NCBI GenBank assembly: GCA_902604795.1
Contig: CACKZV010000001.1
Span: forward strand, 101,748-165,747
Reading direction: 5' to 3'
DNA: 64,000 bases
From: an uncultured Pelagibacteraceae bacterium
Lineage (GTDB): Bacteria > Pseudomonadota > Alphaproteobacteria > Pelagibacterales > Pelagibacteraceae
Shown: in pieces, positions 9,070 to 17,115 of the stretch
Layout: each line of letters begins with the position of its first letter
How positions within the stretch are numbered: the stretch's first letter is position 1
Translations under genes and position numbers: made by a program
Notes under the pieces: model-generated
Databases searched by the model: none
What the model was told of the DNA's origin: nothing
Seen by the model: only the letters and a program-made list of their open reading frames with translations

Positions 9070-9609
9070 TAAACTTTCAATTTTTTTTGTAATTTTTTTT
9101 GATGTTGGGTTAGTTAAAGATGCATAAGTATCTTCAATTATACCTTCTTTATTTATTAAAATTTTATAAAAATTCCATTTTGGTACAGCAGATTTACCGT
9201 AGTTTTCTTTGGCCCATTTATATATTTCATGTGCTTTATCACCTTTTACATCAGTTATTTCAGTAAGCGGAAAGTTAATGTTAAAGTTAATCTCACAAAA
9301 TTTTTTTACTTCACTATTTACTTTTTTTTCCTGATTAAAAGAATTTGATGGTATGCCAAGCACAATCAACCCTTTATCTTTATATCTTTCCCATAACTCT
9401 TGCATATCATCATATTGTTTTGTAAATCCACAATAACTAGCAGTATTCACTACTAAAACTGGTTTACCTTTAAAGTCATTTAAATCTATTATATCGCCTG
9501 AAATACTATTTATTTTGAAGTCATAAAAAATTTTTTCATAATCAGCATGAGATGAACTTTTAAAAAAAAACATAATTATAGTTACTCCAATTATTATAAG
9601 ATTTTTCAT
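9061..9609 (-). CDS. glutathione peroxidase family protein (cysteine type, exported)
   Basis: This 182-residue thioredoxin-fold peroxidase reduces peroxides. A hydrophobic N-terminal segment (residues 1-22) suggests export or anchoring. The catalytic Cys is in NTASYCGFTKQY. The Gln of the catalytic tetrad appears retained in SFNQE, and Trp-Asn in KWNFYK. A second Cys in FCEINFNINFPL can serve as resolving residue, making it likely thioredoxin-dependent rather than glutathione-dependent. The usual PCNQFG loop is PSNSFN, one residue shorter. It is last in a minus-strand unit after nhaA (8-bp gap). Confidence 0.88.
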   Translation of the reverse strand: MKNLIIIGVTIIMFFFKSSSHADYEKIFYDFKINSISGDIIDLNDFKGKPVLVVNTASYCGFTKQYDDMQELWERYKDKGLIVLGIPSNSFNQEKKVNSEVKKFCEINFNINFPLTEITDVKGDKAHEIYKWAKENYGKSAVPKWNFYKILINKEGIIEDTYASLTNPTSKKITKKIESLLD

Positions 9610-9617
9610 TATTTTAA

Positions 9618-10790
9618 TTATTTATTTGGTGTAAGTAGTATTAAAAAGTACCCAAATAAAGTGGATAATAATGACCCAGTTAGAACCCCGATTTTTACAC
9701 CATCCATGTATTGCATACTTTCGGCAAATGCTAAATTTCCAACAAATAAACTCATAGTGAAACCAATTCCAGTTAAAACACCGACACCATAAAAATTGTA
9801 CCAGCTGGTATTACTAGGCATTTGGGCAATTTTTAATTTAATCGAAATGTATGAAAAAACAAAAACTCCTAATTGTTTCCCAACAAATAACCCTAAAACA
9901 ATACCTAATGGAACTTTATCTAATAATGATGAAAAAGATAAACCCTCTAAAGACACACCAGCATTTGCAAATGCAAATATAGGCATAATACCAAATGCAA
10001 CATAAGGACTAATTGCATGCTCTACTTTAATTAAAAGTGAAAAATCTTTATCTTTTTTTCTGTGAGGAATTGTCATTGCAAGTAATACACCAGCTATAGT
10101 TGCGTGAATTCCTGAGTTATGAGTAAAATCCCAAAGGAAAATTCCAACTATCAAATAAGGAAGAAATTTTTTTATGTTAAATTTATTAATAACTAACAGA
10201 ACAATAAATGCTAACAGCATCAAAGATAAATATTTAATACTTAAATCACCAGAATAAAATAGAGCTATTATAACTATTGCTCCTAAATCATCTATGATTG
10301 CTAAGGCTGTTAGAAAAACTTTTAGTGAGAGAGGCACTCTCTTACCCAATAATGACAATACACCTAATGAGAAAGCTATATCTGTAGCTGAAGGTATTGC
10401 CCAACCTTTTAATGTTTCTCCATCACCCAGGTTTATAAATACATATATTAACGCTGGAACTACCATTCCACCAACTGCTGCTATTATAGGAAGCAATGCT
10501 TGTTTAATATTAGATAGCTCTCCTTGTAAAAACTCTCTTTTAATTTCAAGTGTTACAAAAAAGAAAAAGATTGCCATTAATGCATCATTTATCCAGTGCA
10601 GAACAGAAAGTTTAAGACCAAAATTATTTATTCCAATAAATAAATACCTTTCTAAAGTTGAAAAATATAGATTTGATAGTTCAGAATTACTTATAACCAA
10701 TGCTATTACAGCTGCAAAAAGAAGCACTATTCCACTTGCCGCCTCAAGTTTAAAAAATGATGTAAAACCTTTTGTAATTTTTTGAATCAT
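9618..10790 (-). CDS. nhaA: Na+/H+ antiporter NhaA
   Basis: This 390-residue inner-membrane antiporter exports Na+ using the proton gradient and supports pH and sodium homeostasis. The NhaA signatures are clear: the ATDIAFSLGVLSLLG segment and the ion-binding Asp pair in ALAIIDDLGAIVIIALFYSG. About eleven to twelve hydrophobic helices are visible, and a late GVGVLTGIGFTMSLFVG segment fits the family. Length matches E. coli NhaA (388). It sits 2 bp after the zinc-ribbon gene and before gpx. Confidence 0.96.
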   Translation of the reverse strand: MIQKITKGFTSFFKLEAASGIVLLFAAVIALVISNSELSNLYFSTLERYLFIGINNFGLKLSVLHWINDALMAIFFFFVTLEIKREFLQGELSNIKQALLPIIAAVGGMVVPALIYVFINLGDGETLKGWAIPSATDIAFSLGVLSLLGKRVPLSLKVFLTALAIIDDLGAIVIIALFYSGDLSIKYLSLMLLAFIVLLVINKFNIKKFLPYLIVGIFLWDFTHNSGIHATIAGVLLAMTIPHRKKDKDFSLLIKVEHAISPYVAFGIMPIFAFANAGVSLEGLSFSSLLDKVPLGIVLGLFVGKQLGVFVFSYISIKLKIAQMPSNTSWYNFYGVGVLTGIGFTMSLFVGNLAFAESMQYMDGVKIGVLTGSLLSTLFGYFLILLTPNK

Positions 10791-10792
10791 AT

Positions 10793-11287
10793 TTAGTTAG
10801 TTAGATCTTTTATAAAAAGTTTTAAATCTAAAACAGTTTGATAAAAACTATCAAAAAAAGGAGCTATACCTGGAAATAAATTCAATAAATATGACTTAAA
10901 TGTATCGAGTAAAAATATAAAACCCAACAGAGATATAAGAATTATAAATAAATAAATTAATACAATTTTTATTTTTCCGTCTTTTTCCTCATTTTCTTTT
11001 TCATTTTTTATATCTAATTTTCCATCCTCAGTGTTCTCTTCAGATAATACTTCTCGGTTTGTATCAGTAAAATTCTCATCATTTATTGCTTCATTAGAAG
11101 GAACTTCATTTTTATTAATATTTCCATTTATTTTAACATCTAAATCTTCATCATTTTTAGTTTCTAAAACAGGCGTATAATGCCAAATTTTACTGCAACT
11201 CCCACACTTTAATAATCTACCTTCTTTGGGTATTAGACTGCTATCAATATTAAATTTTTTTTTCCTACACTCACAATTAATGATCAT
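10793..11287 (-). CDS. MJ0042-type zinc-ribbon protein with one membrane helix
   Basis: This 164-residue protein has an N-terminal zinc-ribbon (CECRKK at the start and LKCGSCSKIWHY, giving two Cys pairs), a long acidic, low-complexity middle (about 45-105), and one transmembrane helix (IKIVLIYLFIILISLLGFIFLL). Alphaproteobacteria often encode such zinc-ribbon membrane proteins; function is unknown. It is first in the unit with nhaA and gpx, with a 94-bp spacer to the divergent tRNA-Pro gene. I call only domain architecture, not role. Confidence 0.75.
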   Translation of the reverse strand: MIINCECRKKKFNIDSSLIPKEGRLLKCGSCSKIWHYTPVLETKNDEDLDVKINGNINKNEVPSNEAINDENFTDTNREVLSEENTEDGKLDIKNEKENEEKDGKIKIVLIYLFIILISLLGFIFLLDTFKSYLLNLFPGIAPFFDSFYQTVLDLKLFIKDLTN

Positions 11288-11381
11288 AAATCTTCTTATA
11301 TAGTATAAATGTTTAAAATTCTTTTTAAAACGTGTTTTTATACTTTGAATTTTTTTTTATCTACTGTATTAGTACTGCAAT

Positions 11382-11458
<77 letters not shown>

Positions 11459-11464
11459 CTAATT

Positions 11465-11746
11465 ATGAAAAAAGCTAAAATTTATAAACCCTCTAAAACT
11501 GCCATGCAATCTGGTCTTAAAAAGTTTGATAAATGGGTTTTAGAATTTATAACAGAAGATCCTGGCAAAAATCCTCTTATGGGATGGGAAAGTTCATATG
11601 ATACTTATTCAGAATTAAACTTAGAATTTAAATCAAAAGATTTAGCCATAGAGTATGCTAAAAAAAACAATATTCTTTTTGAAGTTATTGAACCTCAAAA
11701 AAGAAAGATAACTAAAAAATCGTACGCAGATAATTTTATAAAATAA
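11465..11746 (+). CDS. NDUFS4-like NADH dehydrogenase (complex I) accessory subunit
   Basis: This 93-residue protein covers the conserved ETC complex I NDUFS4/18-kDa region almost entirely: AKIYKPSKTAMQSGL near the start, a WVLEF strand, and NPLMGWESSYDTYSELNLEF, where the GW(T/E)SS motif is diagnostic. Alphaproteobacteria share this accessory subunit with mitochondria. It probably binds peripherally near the NADH-oxidising arm. It starts just after tRNA-Pro, and its stop overlaps the start of the SbmA-like gene by one base (TAATG). Confidence 0.88.
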   Translation: MKKAKIYKPSKTAMQSGLKKFDKWVLEFITEDPGKNPLMGWESSYDTYSELNLEFKSKDLAIEYAKKNNILFEVIEPQKRKITKKSYADNFIK

Positions 11747-12747
11747 TGTTTAGATTTTTTACTATAAAAAAATGGCACTTATGGTCCTGGTTGGGATCAT
11801 TAATAATTTTATCATCTCTTTGGATACAAGTAAAAATCGATGTTAAAATAAATGAATGGTTTGGTGAATTCTATGACATGATCCAAAAAGCTCTTGGTGC
11901 ACCCAATGCAATAACAATTGAAGAGTATTGGGCAAGTCTCTTTTCTTTTATTACTCTTGCGGCTATGTATGTTGGAGTTGCTGTTTTAGTGAGTTATTTC
12001 ACATCTCACTATCTGTTTAGATGGAGAACAGCGATGGTTGAATATTATCATAGTGTATATGAGAAGGCCCGTAAAATTGAAGGAGCTTCACAAAGAGTTC
12101 AAGAAGATACAATTAAATTTTCAAGAATAATGGAATCTCTAGGGACTAGTCTAATAGAAGCAATAATGATATTGGTTGAGTTTATGCCAATTTTATTTGG
12201 TTTAAGCATTGGTATACCAATATTCTTTTTTGGAGATTGGGAATATGGTTTAATTGTAGGCGCCTTAATTTGGTCAATTGGTGGAACAATTTTTTTAATA
12301 ATTTTAGGATTAATATTAAGATTGGTTGGTGTTGAATATGATCTTCAAAAAAAAGAAGCAGCTTATAGAAAAATCTTAGTTATAGCTGAAGATGATGGAA
12401 CAGTAAGACCAAAATCAATAGAAGAGTTATTTGATGATGTTAGAAGTATTCATTTTTTAAGTTATATTAGATATCTTTATTTTAATATTGGTAGAATAGC
12501 TTATTTACAAGCAAATGTATTATCTGCTTATGTTTTTCTTGCACCTGCAATTGTTGCAGGAGCAGTTACATTAGGTGTTATGCAGCAAATTATAAGAGCT
12601 TTTGGACGTGTGGAAGGCTCAATGCAGTATATTTTAAAAGCATGGCCTACAATTATAGAACTTGCGAGTGTTTATAAAAGATTAAGAGAATTTGAATATA
12701 AGTTGAATGTTGAGGATGGCGGCAGTGAAAGTGAATATAAAGCTTAA
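11746..12747 (+). CDS. SbmA/BacA-like peptide transporter
   Basis: This is a 333-residue membrane protein with multiple transmembrane helices and no ATPase domain. The signature parts of SbmA/BacA are present: INEWFGEFYDMIQKAL, the FRWRTAMVEYYHSVYEKAR segment, and an RVQEDTIKFSRIMESLG motif corresponding to the conserved QRIQEDT region. These proton-driven carriers import antimicrobial and other peptides; BacA also affects very-long-chain fatty acid-modified lipid A in rhizobia. Length is shorter than E. coli SbmA (406). It is followed two bases later by glpX. Confidence 0.85.
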   Translation: MFRFFTIKKWHLWSWLGSLIILSSLWIQVKIDVKINEWFGEFYDMIQKALGAPNAITIEEYWASLFSFITLAAMYVGVAVLVSYFTSHYLFRWRTAMVEYYHSVYEKARKIEGASQRVQEDTIKFSRIMESLGTSLIEAIMILVEFMPILFGLSIGIPIFFFGDWEYGLIVGALIWSIGGTIFLIILGLILRLVGVEYDLQKKEAAYRKILVIAEDDGTVRPKSIEELFDDVRSIHFLSYIRYLYFNIGRIAYLQANVLSAYVFLAPAIVAGAVTLGVMQQIIRAFGRVEGSMQYILKAWPTIIELASVYKRLREFEYKLNVEDGGSESEYKA

Positions 12748-12749
12748 TA

Positions 12750-13694
12750 ATGAAATTATCTCAAGAATTATTAAATAATCTTATAGAAATAACCTCTAAA
12801 TCTGCAATTGCTTGTTATCAATATATTGGAAAGAATGAAAAAATATTAGCAGACAAAGCCGCAACAGATGTGATGAGACATCAACTTAATAAATTAAACA
12901 TTAAGGGTGAAGTAGTCATAGGTGAAGGTGAACTTGATGAAGCTCCTATGCTGTATATTGGAGAAAAACTAGGTATGGGTAATGGACCAGAGATAGATAT
13001 TGCGGTAGATCCAGTTGAAGGTACAAATTTTGTTGCAAAAAATCTACCTGGTGCAATGTCAGTTTTAGCCGTTTCAGAAAAAGGGAACCTTATCAATGCA
13101 CCTGAAACTTATATGAATAAAATTGCTACAGGCAGTCATATTCCAAAAGGTGCAATAGATATTGATTTTACTGTTGAAAAAAATATTAATATTTACTCTG
13201 AGATAACTAAAAAAAAAAATTCTGAAATTACTGTATGTATTCTTAATAGGCCAAGACATAATAAGATTATAACTGAATTAAAAAGATTAAACGTTAATAT
13301 AAAATTAATAACCGATGGAGATGTTTCAGGAGCTTTACTTGTATCGGATAAAAAATTTAATGTAGATATTTTTATGGGTATCGGAGGAGGTCCTGAAGGA
13401 GTGATAGCAGCTACTGCTTTAGAATCTTTAAAATGTAACTTTCAAGGTAGATTTATATTTGAAACAGAGTATGAAAAAAAAAGAGCAGCAGAAATGGGTA
13501 TTAAAGATTTAAATAAAAAATATGAAATATATGAAATAGTGAAGGGTGACAGCATTTTCTGTGCTACAGGCATAACACCCGGTGATTTAATGAATGGTGT
13601 AGTTAAACAAGATGGTAATTACATAACTGAGACAATTATTACATATAATAAATCAGATTTAGAACTTGTAAAAAAAGTGACTTCACTTACTTGA
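12750..13694 (+). CDS. glpX: fructose-1,6-bisphosphatase class II (GlpX)
   Basis: This 314-residue cytosolic enzyme hydrolyses fructose 1,6-bisphosphate for gluconeogenesis. Motifs of the inositol-phosphatase fold are present: GEVVIGEGELDEAPMLYIGE, then DIAVDPVEGTNF (the metal-binding DPxEGT), and IGGGPEGVIAATALESL. Length matches the family. It is the last gene before tRNA-Glu. No class I fbp is in the window, so this may be the main FBPase. Confidence 0.95.
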   Translation: MKLSQELLNNLIEITSKSAIACYQYIGKNEKILADKAATDVMRHQLNKLNIKGEVVIGEGELDEAPMLYIGEKLGMGNGPEIDIAVDPVEGTNFVAKNLPGAMSVLAVSEKGNLINAPETYMNKIATGSHIPKGAIDIDFTVEKNINIYSEITKKKNSEITVCILNRPRHNKIITELKRLNVNIKLITDGDVSGALLVSDKKFNVDIFMGIGGGPEGVIAATALESLKCNFQGRFIFETEYEKKRAAEMGIKDLNKKYEIYEIVKGDSIFCATGITPGDLMNGVVKQDGNYITETIITYNKSDLELVKKVTSLT

Positions 13695-13729
13695 TTAATA
13701 GAAAAAATTACAATAAAAGATCCATCATT

Positions 13730-13804
13730 GGTCCCTTCGTCTATCGGTTAGGACACATGGTTTTCATCCATGAAAGAGGGGTTCGATTCCCCTAGGGACC
13801 GCCA
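13730..13804 (+). tRNA. tRNA-Glu(UUC)
   Basis: This is a 75-nt tRNA with acceptor GGTCCCT/AGGGACC, discriminator G, and encoded CCA. The anticodon loop TTTTCAT gives TTC on a CATGG/CCATG stem, and the T-arm is GGGGTTCGATTCCCC. It converges on bamE. Confidence 0.98.
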
Positions 13805-13811
13805 TTTATTA

Positions 13812-14258
13812 TTATCTTTTAGTTGATGCGTTAATTTTCTCTCTTAAAGTTGTAAGAATATCATAAAGTACATTATCCTGATCATATTTTTTGTTAGTTA
13901 TTTTTTCAGCTTTCTTAATGTCATTCATGTTATTTAGATCAAGTAAATCCTTTTTAACAACCAAACCCATAGTATTAAACTCTAAAATTATAACGTTATT
14001 ACTTAATATTTTTTTTTTACCAAGTTTAAAAATTGATTGATTAGATTTTTTTCTTTCAATATAAATCCAATTTCCATTAAAAGTACTTATAGATGAAGGT
14101 GGTCCAATTAATTTCCTTACATCATTTTTATTTGTTTTATTTAATATGATTTTTTCGTATTTAGCATCAATGAATCTTGAACCGTGTGCATTAGTAACTT
14201 TATTAAATGAACAATTAAGTGTAAACAAAAATATAATTGATAATAATATATATTTCAT
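13812..14258 (-). CDS. bamE: outer membrane assembly lipoprotein BamE (SmpA/OmlA family)
   Basis: This 148-residue lipoprotein has an imperfect lipobox TLNC (Cys16) after a hydrophobic signal. The SmpA/OmlA core is recognisable: NKTNKNDVRKLIGPPSSI, corresponding to the conserved GMTkdqVr..lGpPs region, followed by a WIYIERK strand. BamE supports the BAM complex that inserts beta-barrel proteins. Its start codon abuts that of the divergent UQCC chaperone gene with no spacer (CATATG), an arrangement alphaproteobacteria favour but here without any leader space. Confidence 0.85.
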   Translation of the reverse strand: MKYILLSIIFLFTLNCSFNKVTNAHGSRFIDAKYEKIILNKTNKNDVRKLIGPPSSISTFNGNWIYIERKKSNQSIFKLGKKKILSNNVIILEFNTMGLVVKKDLLDLNNMNDIKKAEKITNKKYDQDNVLYDILTTLREKINASTKR

Positions 14259-14732
14259 ATGAAAAACGAATACCTAAATATTTACAATAATTTAATAAAA
14301 TTAACTAGGAATAAAAACCTTTATTTTAATCTTAAAAATGATGATACGTTTTCTGATCGATTAATTATCCTTCTTCTCCATTTTGGTTTTTTTTTAAAAT
14401 TTTACAAGGTAGAACTATCTAAAAATAATGCGCAAGATTTGTTTGATTTTTTTATTAAACAAATAGAACTATCTATTAGAGAAATTGGATATGGAGATGT
14501 TTCTGTAAATAAAAAAATGAAAGACTATGTAAATCTATTTTTCTCTATATTAGATAAAATTGAAAAGTGGGATATTTATAATTTTAATGAAAAAAAGGAA
14601 ACAATTTCAAATTTAATGAATATTAAGGAAGATAATGATTTTTTTATTAATTATTTTGATAATTTCACTGTTTTTTTATCAAAAAACTCTTTTAAAATCT
14701 TTACAAAAGATATATTAGAACCTAAATTTTAA
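14259..14732 (+). CDS. ubiquinol-cytochrome c chaperone family protein
   Basis: This 157-residue protein of the ubiquinol-cytochrome c chaperone (UQCC1/CBP3) family is mostly helical. The part [18 protein letters not shown] is followed by [32 protein letters not shown], matching the conserved LFD.mf.d.d..LREmGVGDl.V.kkmk pattern. In mitochondria the family assists cytochrome b biogenesis; a comparable role in bc1 assembly is inferred. Divergent from bamE and two bases before rpmF. Confidence 0.85.
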   Translation: MKNEYLNIYNNLIKLTRNKNLYFNLKNDDTFSDRLIILLLHFGFFLKFYKVELSKNNAQDLFDFFIKQIELSIREIGYGDVSVNKKMKDYVNLFFSILDKIEKWDIYNFNEKKETISNLMNIKEDNDFFINYFDNFTVFLSKNSFKIFTKDILEPKF

Positions 14733-14734
14733 TT

Positions 14735-14914
14735 ATGGCTGTACCAAAACGCAAAACAACTAAATCAAGAGCTGGAAAAAGACGTTCTCATCTGAAAGTT
14801 TCTTCTAAAAATATTATTGAAGATAAGAAATCAGGTGAATATCGTTTATCGCATCATTTAGATTTAAAAACTGGCTTCTACAAAGGTAGACAAGTTCTAG
14901 ATCCTAAAGAATAG
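14735..14914 (+). CDS. rpmF: 50S ribosomal protein L32
   Basis: This 59-residue gene is too short for the ORF track. The translation begins [19 protein letters not shown], the L32 signature, and continues with [22 protein letters not shown]. It is the cysteine-free form, without the zinc-binding CxxC pairs found in many L32 proteins. It lies between the UQCC chaperone and plsX. The rpmF-plsX order is widely conserved, linking ribosome supply to phospholipid synthesis. Confidence 0.96.
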   Translation: MAVPKRKTTKSRAGKRRSHLKVSSKNIIEDKKSGEYRLSHHLDLKTGFYKGRQVLDPKE

Positions 14915-14919
14915 TTTTT

Positions 14920-15927
14920 ATGACTAACCAAATAATTATTGCCATCGATGCAATGGGTGGTGACAATTCACCTAATAAGGTGATTGAAGGTATCAGTATA
15001 CATTCGAAATCCTCAGAAGATATAATTTATAAAATATTTGGAAACGAAAAATTGATATCTCCTTTAATTAAAAAATATAATTTATCAAATGATAAGATAA
15101 AAATATTTCATACAGATAATATTGTAGAGAATGAGGACACAGCTTTGTCGGCAGCCAAAAAAGGTAAAGATACAAGTTTATGGCTTGCAGTTGAATCGCT
15201 TAAACACGATGCTGCAGATGCTATAGTTTCAGCGGGAAATACTGGTGCACTTTTCCTAATATCAAAACTAAATTTAAAAATGATTGAAAATATTGATAAG
15301 CCCGCTCTATCTGCATTGTGGCCAAGTAAAAAGGGGATGAATGTTGTTTTAGACCTAGGTGCAAATATTGATTGTAATTCTAAGAATTTAATTGATTTTT
15401 CCATAATGGGGTCTGCATTACTTAAAGCATTATATGAAGATGTTAAGGCAAACGTAGCATTGTTAAATATCGGATCTGAAGAGTTAAAAGGTAATGCAAT
15501 GATAAAAGATACATATCAATTATTAATAGAAAACAAAAATCCTTTGTTTGATTTTAATGGTTACATAGAAGGTAATCATATAATGGATGGTGATGTTAAT
15601 GTAATCGTTGCTGATGGATTTACTGGAAATATAGCTCTTAAAACTGCTGAAGGTACATCAAATTTTATAATAAGCGAACTTAAAAATGCTTTATCATCCT
15701 CAATAATTGGTAAATTTTCATCACTATTAAATTTCAATAATTTAAAAAAATTTAAAAATAAATTAGATCCAAGACTTTATAATGGCGCTATATTACTAGG
15801 ATTAGATAAGCCAGTGATTAAAAGTCATGGATCTACGGATGCTGTAGGTTTCGCAAATTCATTAAAAGTTTGTGAAAAAACTATAAGGGGTAAATTAATT
15901 GATCAAATTAAAAATAATATTAATTAA
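14920..15927 (+). CDS. plsX: phosphate acyltransferase PlsX
   Basis: This 335-residue enzyme converts acyl-ACP to acyl-phosphate, the first step of the PlsX/PlsY route to lysophosphatidate. IAIDAMGGDNSPNKVIEG opens the protein as in the family. DAIVSAGNTGAL, the VVLDLGANIDC segment and VIVADGFTGNIALKT are all present. Length is normal. It is followed immediately by ihfA. The usual plsX-fabH neighbour order is broken: no fabH is here. Confidence 0.95.
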   Translation: MTNQIIIAIDAMGGDNSPNKVIEGISIHSKSSEDIIYKIFGNEKLISPLIKKYNLSNDKIKIFHTDNIVENEDTALSAAKKGKDTSLWLAVESLKHDAADAIVSAGNTGALFLISKLNLKMIENIDKPALSALWPSKKGMNVVLDLGANIDCNSKNLIDFSIMGSALLKALYEDVKANVALLNIGSEELKGNAMIKDTYQLLIENKNPLFDFNGYIEGNHIMDGDVNVIVADGFTGNIALKTAEGTSNFIISELKNALSSSIIGKFSSLLNFNNLKKFKNKLDPRLYNGAILLGLDKPVIKSHGSTDAVGFANSLKVCEKTIRGKLIDQIKNNIN

Positions 15928-16221
15928 ATGAGAACAAACTTAACAAAAAAAGAAATTATTAATTCTATATATATGCAGATTGGATTTTCAAAAAAAATTA
16001 GTGAAACTTTATTAGAAGATATATTTGAGATTTTGATTAAAAATATTTTAATATATAAAAAAGTTAAAATCTCACGATTTGGAACATTTTTTTTACGAAA
16101 GAAAAAACAACGAATAGGCAGGAATCCCAAAACTAAAGAAAAAAAAATTATTGCAGAAAGAAATGTAATTTTATTCAGAGCTTCAAAGGAATTTAAAGAA
16201 TTTATTAATAAAAATGAATAA
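15928..16221 (+). CDS. ihfA: integration host factor subunit alpha
   Basis: This 97-residue HU/IHF-fold DNA-bending protein carries the IHF-alpha start (LTKKEIINSIYMQIGFSKK), a KISRFGTFFLRKKKQRIGRNPKT arm with the DNA-intercalating Pro in GRNPKT, and FRASKEFKEFIN at the C-terminus. With the beta subunit it bends specific sites for recombination, replication and transcription. It overlaps the downstream MerR gene by 8 bp; ihfA followed by a MerR-type regulator is a common alpha- and gammaproteobacterial pair. Confidence 0.92.
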   Translation: MRTNLTKKEIINSIYMQIGFSKKISETLLEDIFEILIKNILIYKKVKISRFGTFFLRKKKQRIGRNPKTKEKKIIAERNVILFRASKEFKEFINKNE

Positions 16222-16585
16222 CTTAAAAGAACATAGTAAATACAAAACTATTGGTGAAGTTGCAAAAATTTTAGATTTAGTTAATAAAAAAAATGGTAAA
16301 CTATCAACACACACAATTCGTTTTTGGGAAAAAAAATTTCAACAAATTAAACCAAGACTTTTTAACGGAAACAGAAGATACTATGACGAAAATTCAATAA
16401 ATATTCTTAGAAAAATTAAATTCTTACTTAAAGATAAAGGTATGACGTTAAATGGTGTGAAAAAGGCTCTAAATTCTAATAATTCAGATATTGACGTATT
16501 ACACAATAACTCTATAAACAGAAAAAATATTATTAAATCCAAGTTAAAAAAAATAAAAAAATTAATTATAGATATAAAAAATTAA
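16214..16585 (+). CDS. MerR family transcriptional regulator
   Basis: This 123-residue protein has an N-terminal MerR winged helix: YKTIGEVAKILDL, then THTIRFWEKKFQQIKPRLFNGNRRYYDENSINILRKIKFLL. Only a short lysine-rich tail follows, with no effector-binding domain or metal-binding cysteines. It matches the short MerR gene that commonly follows ihfA. Its target promoters are unknown. Confidence 0.85.
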   Translation: MNNLKEHSKYKTIGEVAKILDLVNKKNGKLSTHTIRFWEKKFQQIKPRLFNGNRRYYDENSINILRKIKFLLKDKGMTLNGVKKALNSNNSDIDVLHNNSINRKNIIKSKLKKIKKLIIDIKN

Positions 16586-16777
16586 ATGGCAAAAAAAACT
16601 CATGTAAAAGTTAGGTTAGTTCCGGAGCAAAAACCGGATAGTCCTTTTTTTTACTATGTTAAAAAACCAGCTGGTGGTGAAAAAGCTAAAGTAAAATTAA
16701 AAGCAAAAAAATATAATCCTGCTACAAGAAAACATGAAATTTTTATAGAAAAAAAACTTCCACCTCATAGCAAGTAG
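16586..16777 (+). CDS. rpmG: 50S ribosomal protein L33
   Basis: This 63-residue ribosomal protein begins KKTHVKVRLVPEQKPDSPFFYYVKKP, the L33 signature, followed by KLKAKKYNPATRKHEIFIEKKL. It lacks the CxxC zinc motifs, so it is the zinc-free form. There is a small insertion (KPAGGEKAKV) compared with E. coli L33. It starts immediately after the MerR stop codon. Confidence 0.93.
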   Translation: MAKKTHVKVRLVPEQKPDSPFFYYVKKPAGGEKAKVKLKAKKYNPATRKHEIFIEKKLPPHSK

Positions 16778-16778
16778 T

Positions 16779-17072
16779 CTATTTTTTTTTATTAAAATTT
16801 CTACGTTCAAAATCAATATAAGCATAAATCATATTTTTCCAAATTTTATTAGTAATTTTAGGATCAATATTGTTTTTGATTGATTTATTTTTAATATTTT
16901 TAAGAATTATTTTAATTCTCTTCTGATCAACTATTTGGTTTTTTCTTTCTTTAAGTGCAAGAACCTTTTTGACAAGTTTAGTTCTTATTTTAATTATTTC
17001 TATTAACGAATCGTCTAGTTTATCCAATTGTTTTCTTATTTTACTGAGTTTTTCTTTTTTTAATGGCGACAT
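16779..17072 (-). CDS. chorismate mutase, AroQ type
   Basis: This 97-residue all-helical protein has the AroQ pattern: IRKQLDKLDDSLIEIIKIRTKLVKKVLALK, with the active-site Arg in the first helix and the second Arg/Lys set in HELIX2 (KERKNQIVDQKR). It converts chorismate to prephenate for Phe/Tyr synthesis. It is monofunctional, with no prephenate dehydratase attached. It converges on rpmG with a one-base gap and is divergent from ctaA. Confidence 0.85.
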   Translation of the reverse strand: MSPLKKEKLSKIRKQLDKLDDSLIEIIKIRTKLVKKVLALKERKNQIVDQKRIKIILKNIKNKSIKNNIDPKITNKIWKNMIYAYIDFERRNFNKKK

Positions 17073-17115
17073 TTATATATTTGGATAATTTAAAAATTAT
17101 TATATTTATCCATCC

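Noticed and set aside
10294-10785. 163-residue plus-strand ORF
   Set aside because: Antisense to nhaA with no recognisable motif; open because the opposite frame is hydrophobic and codon-biased.
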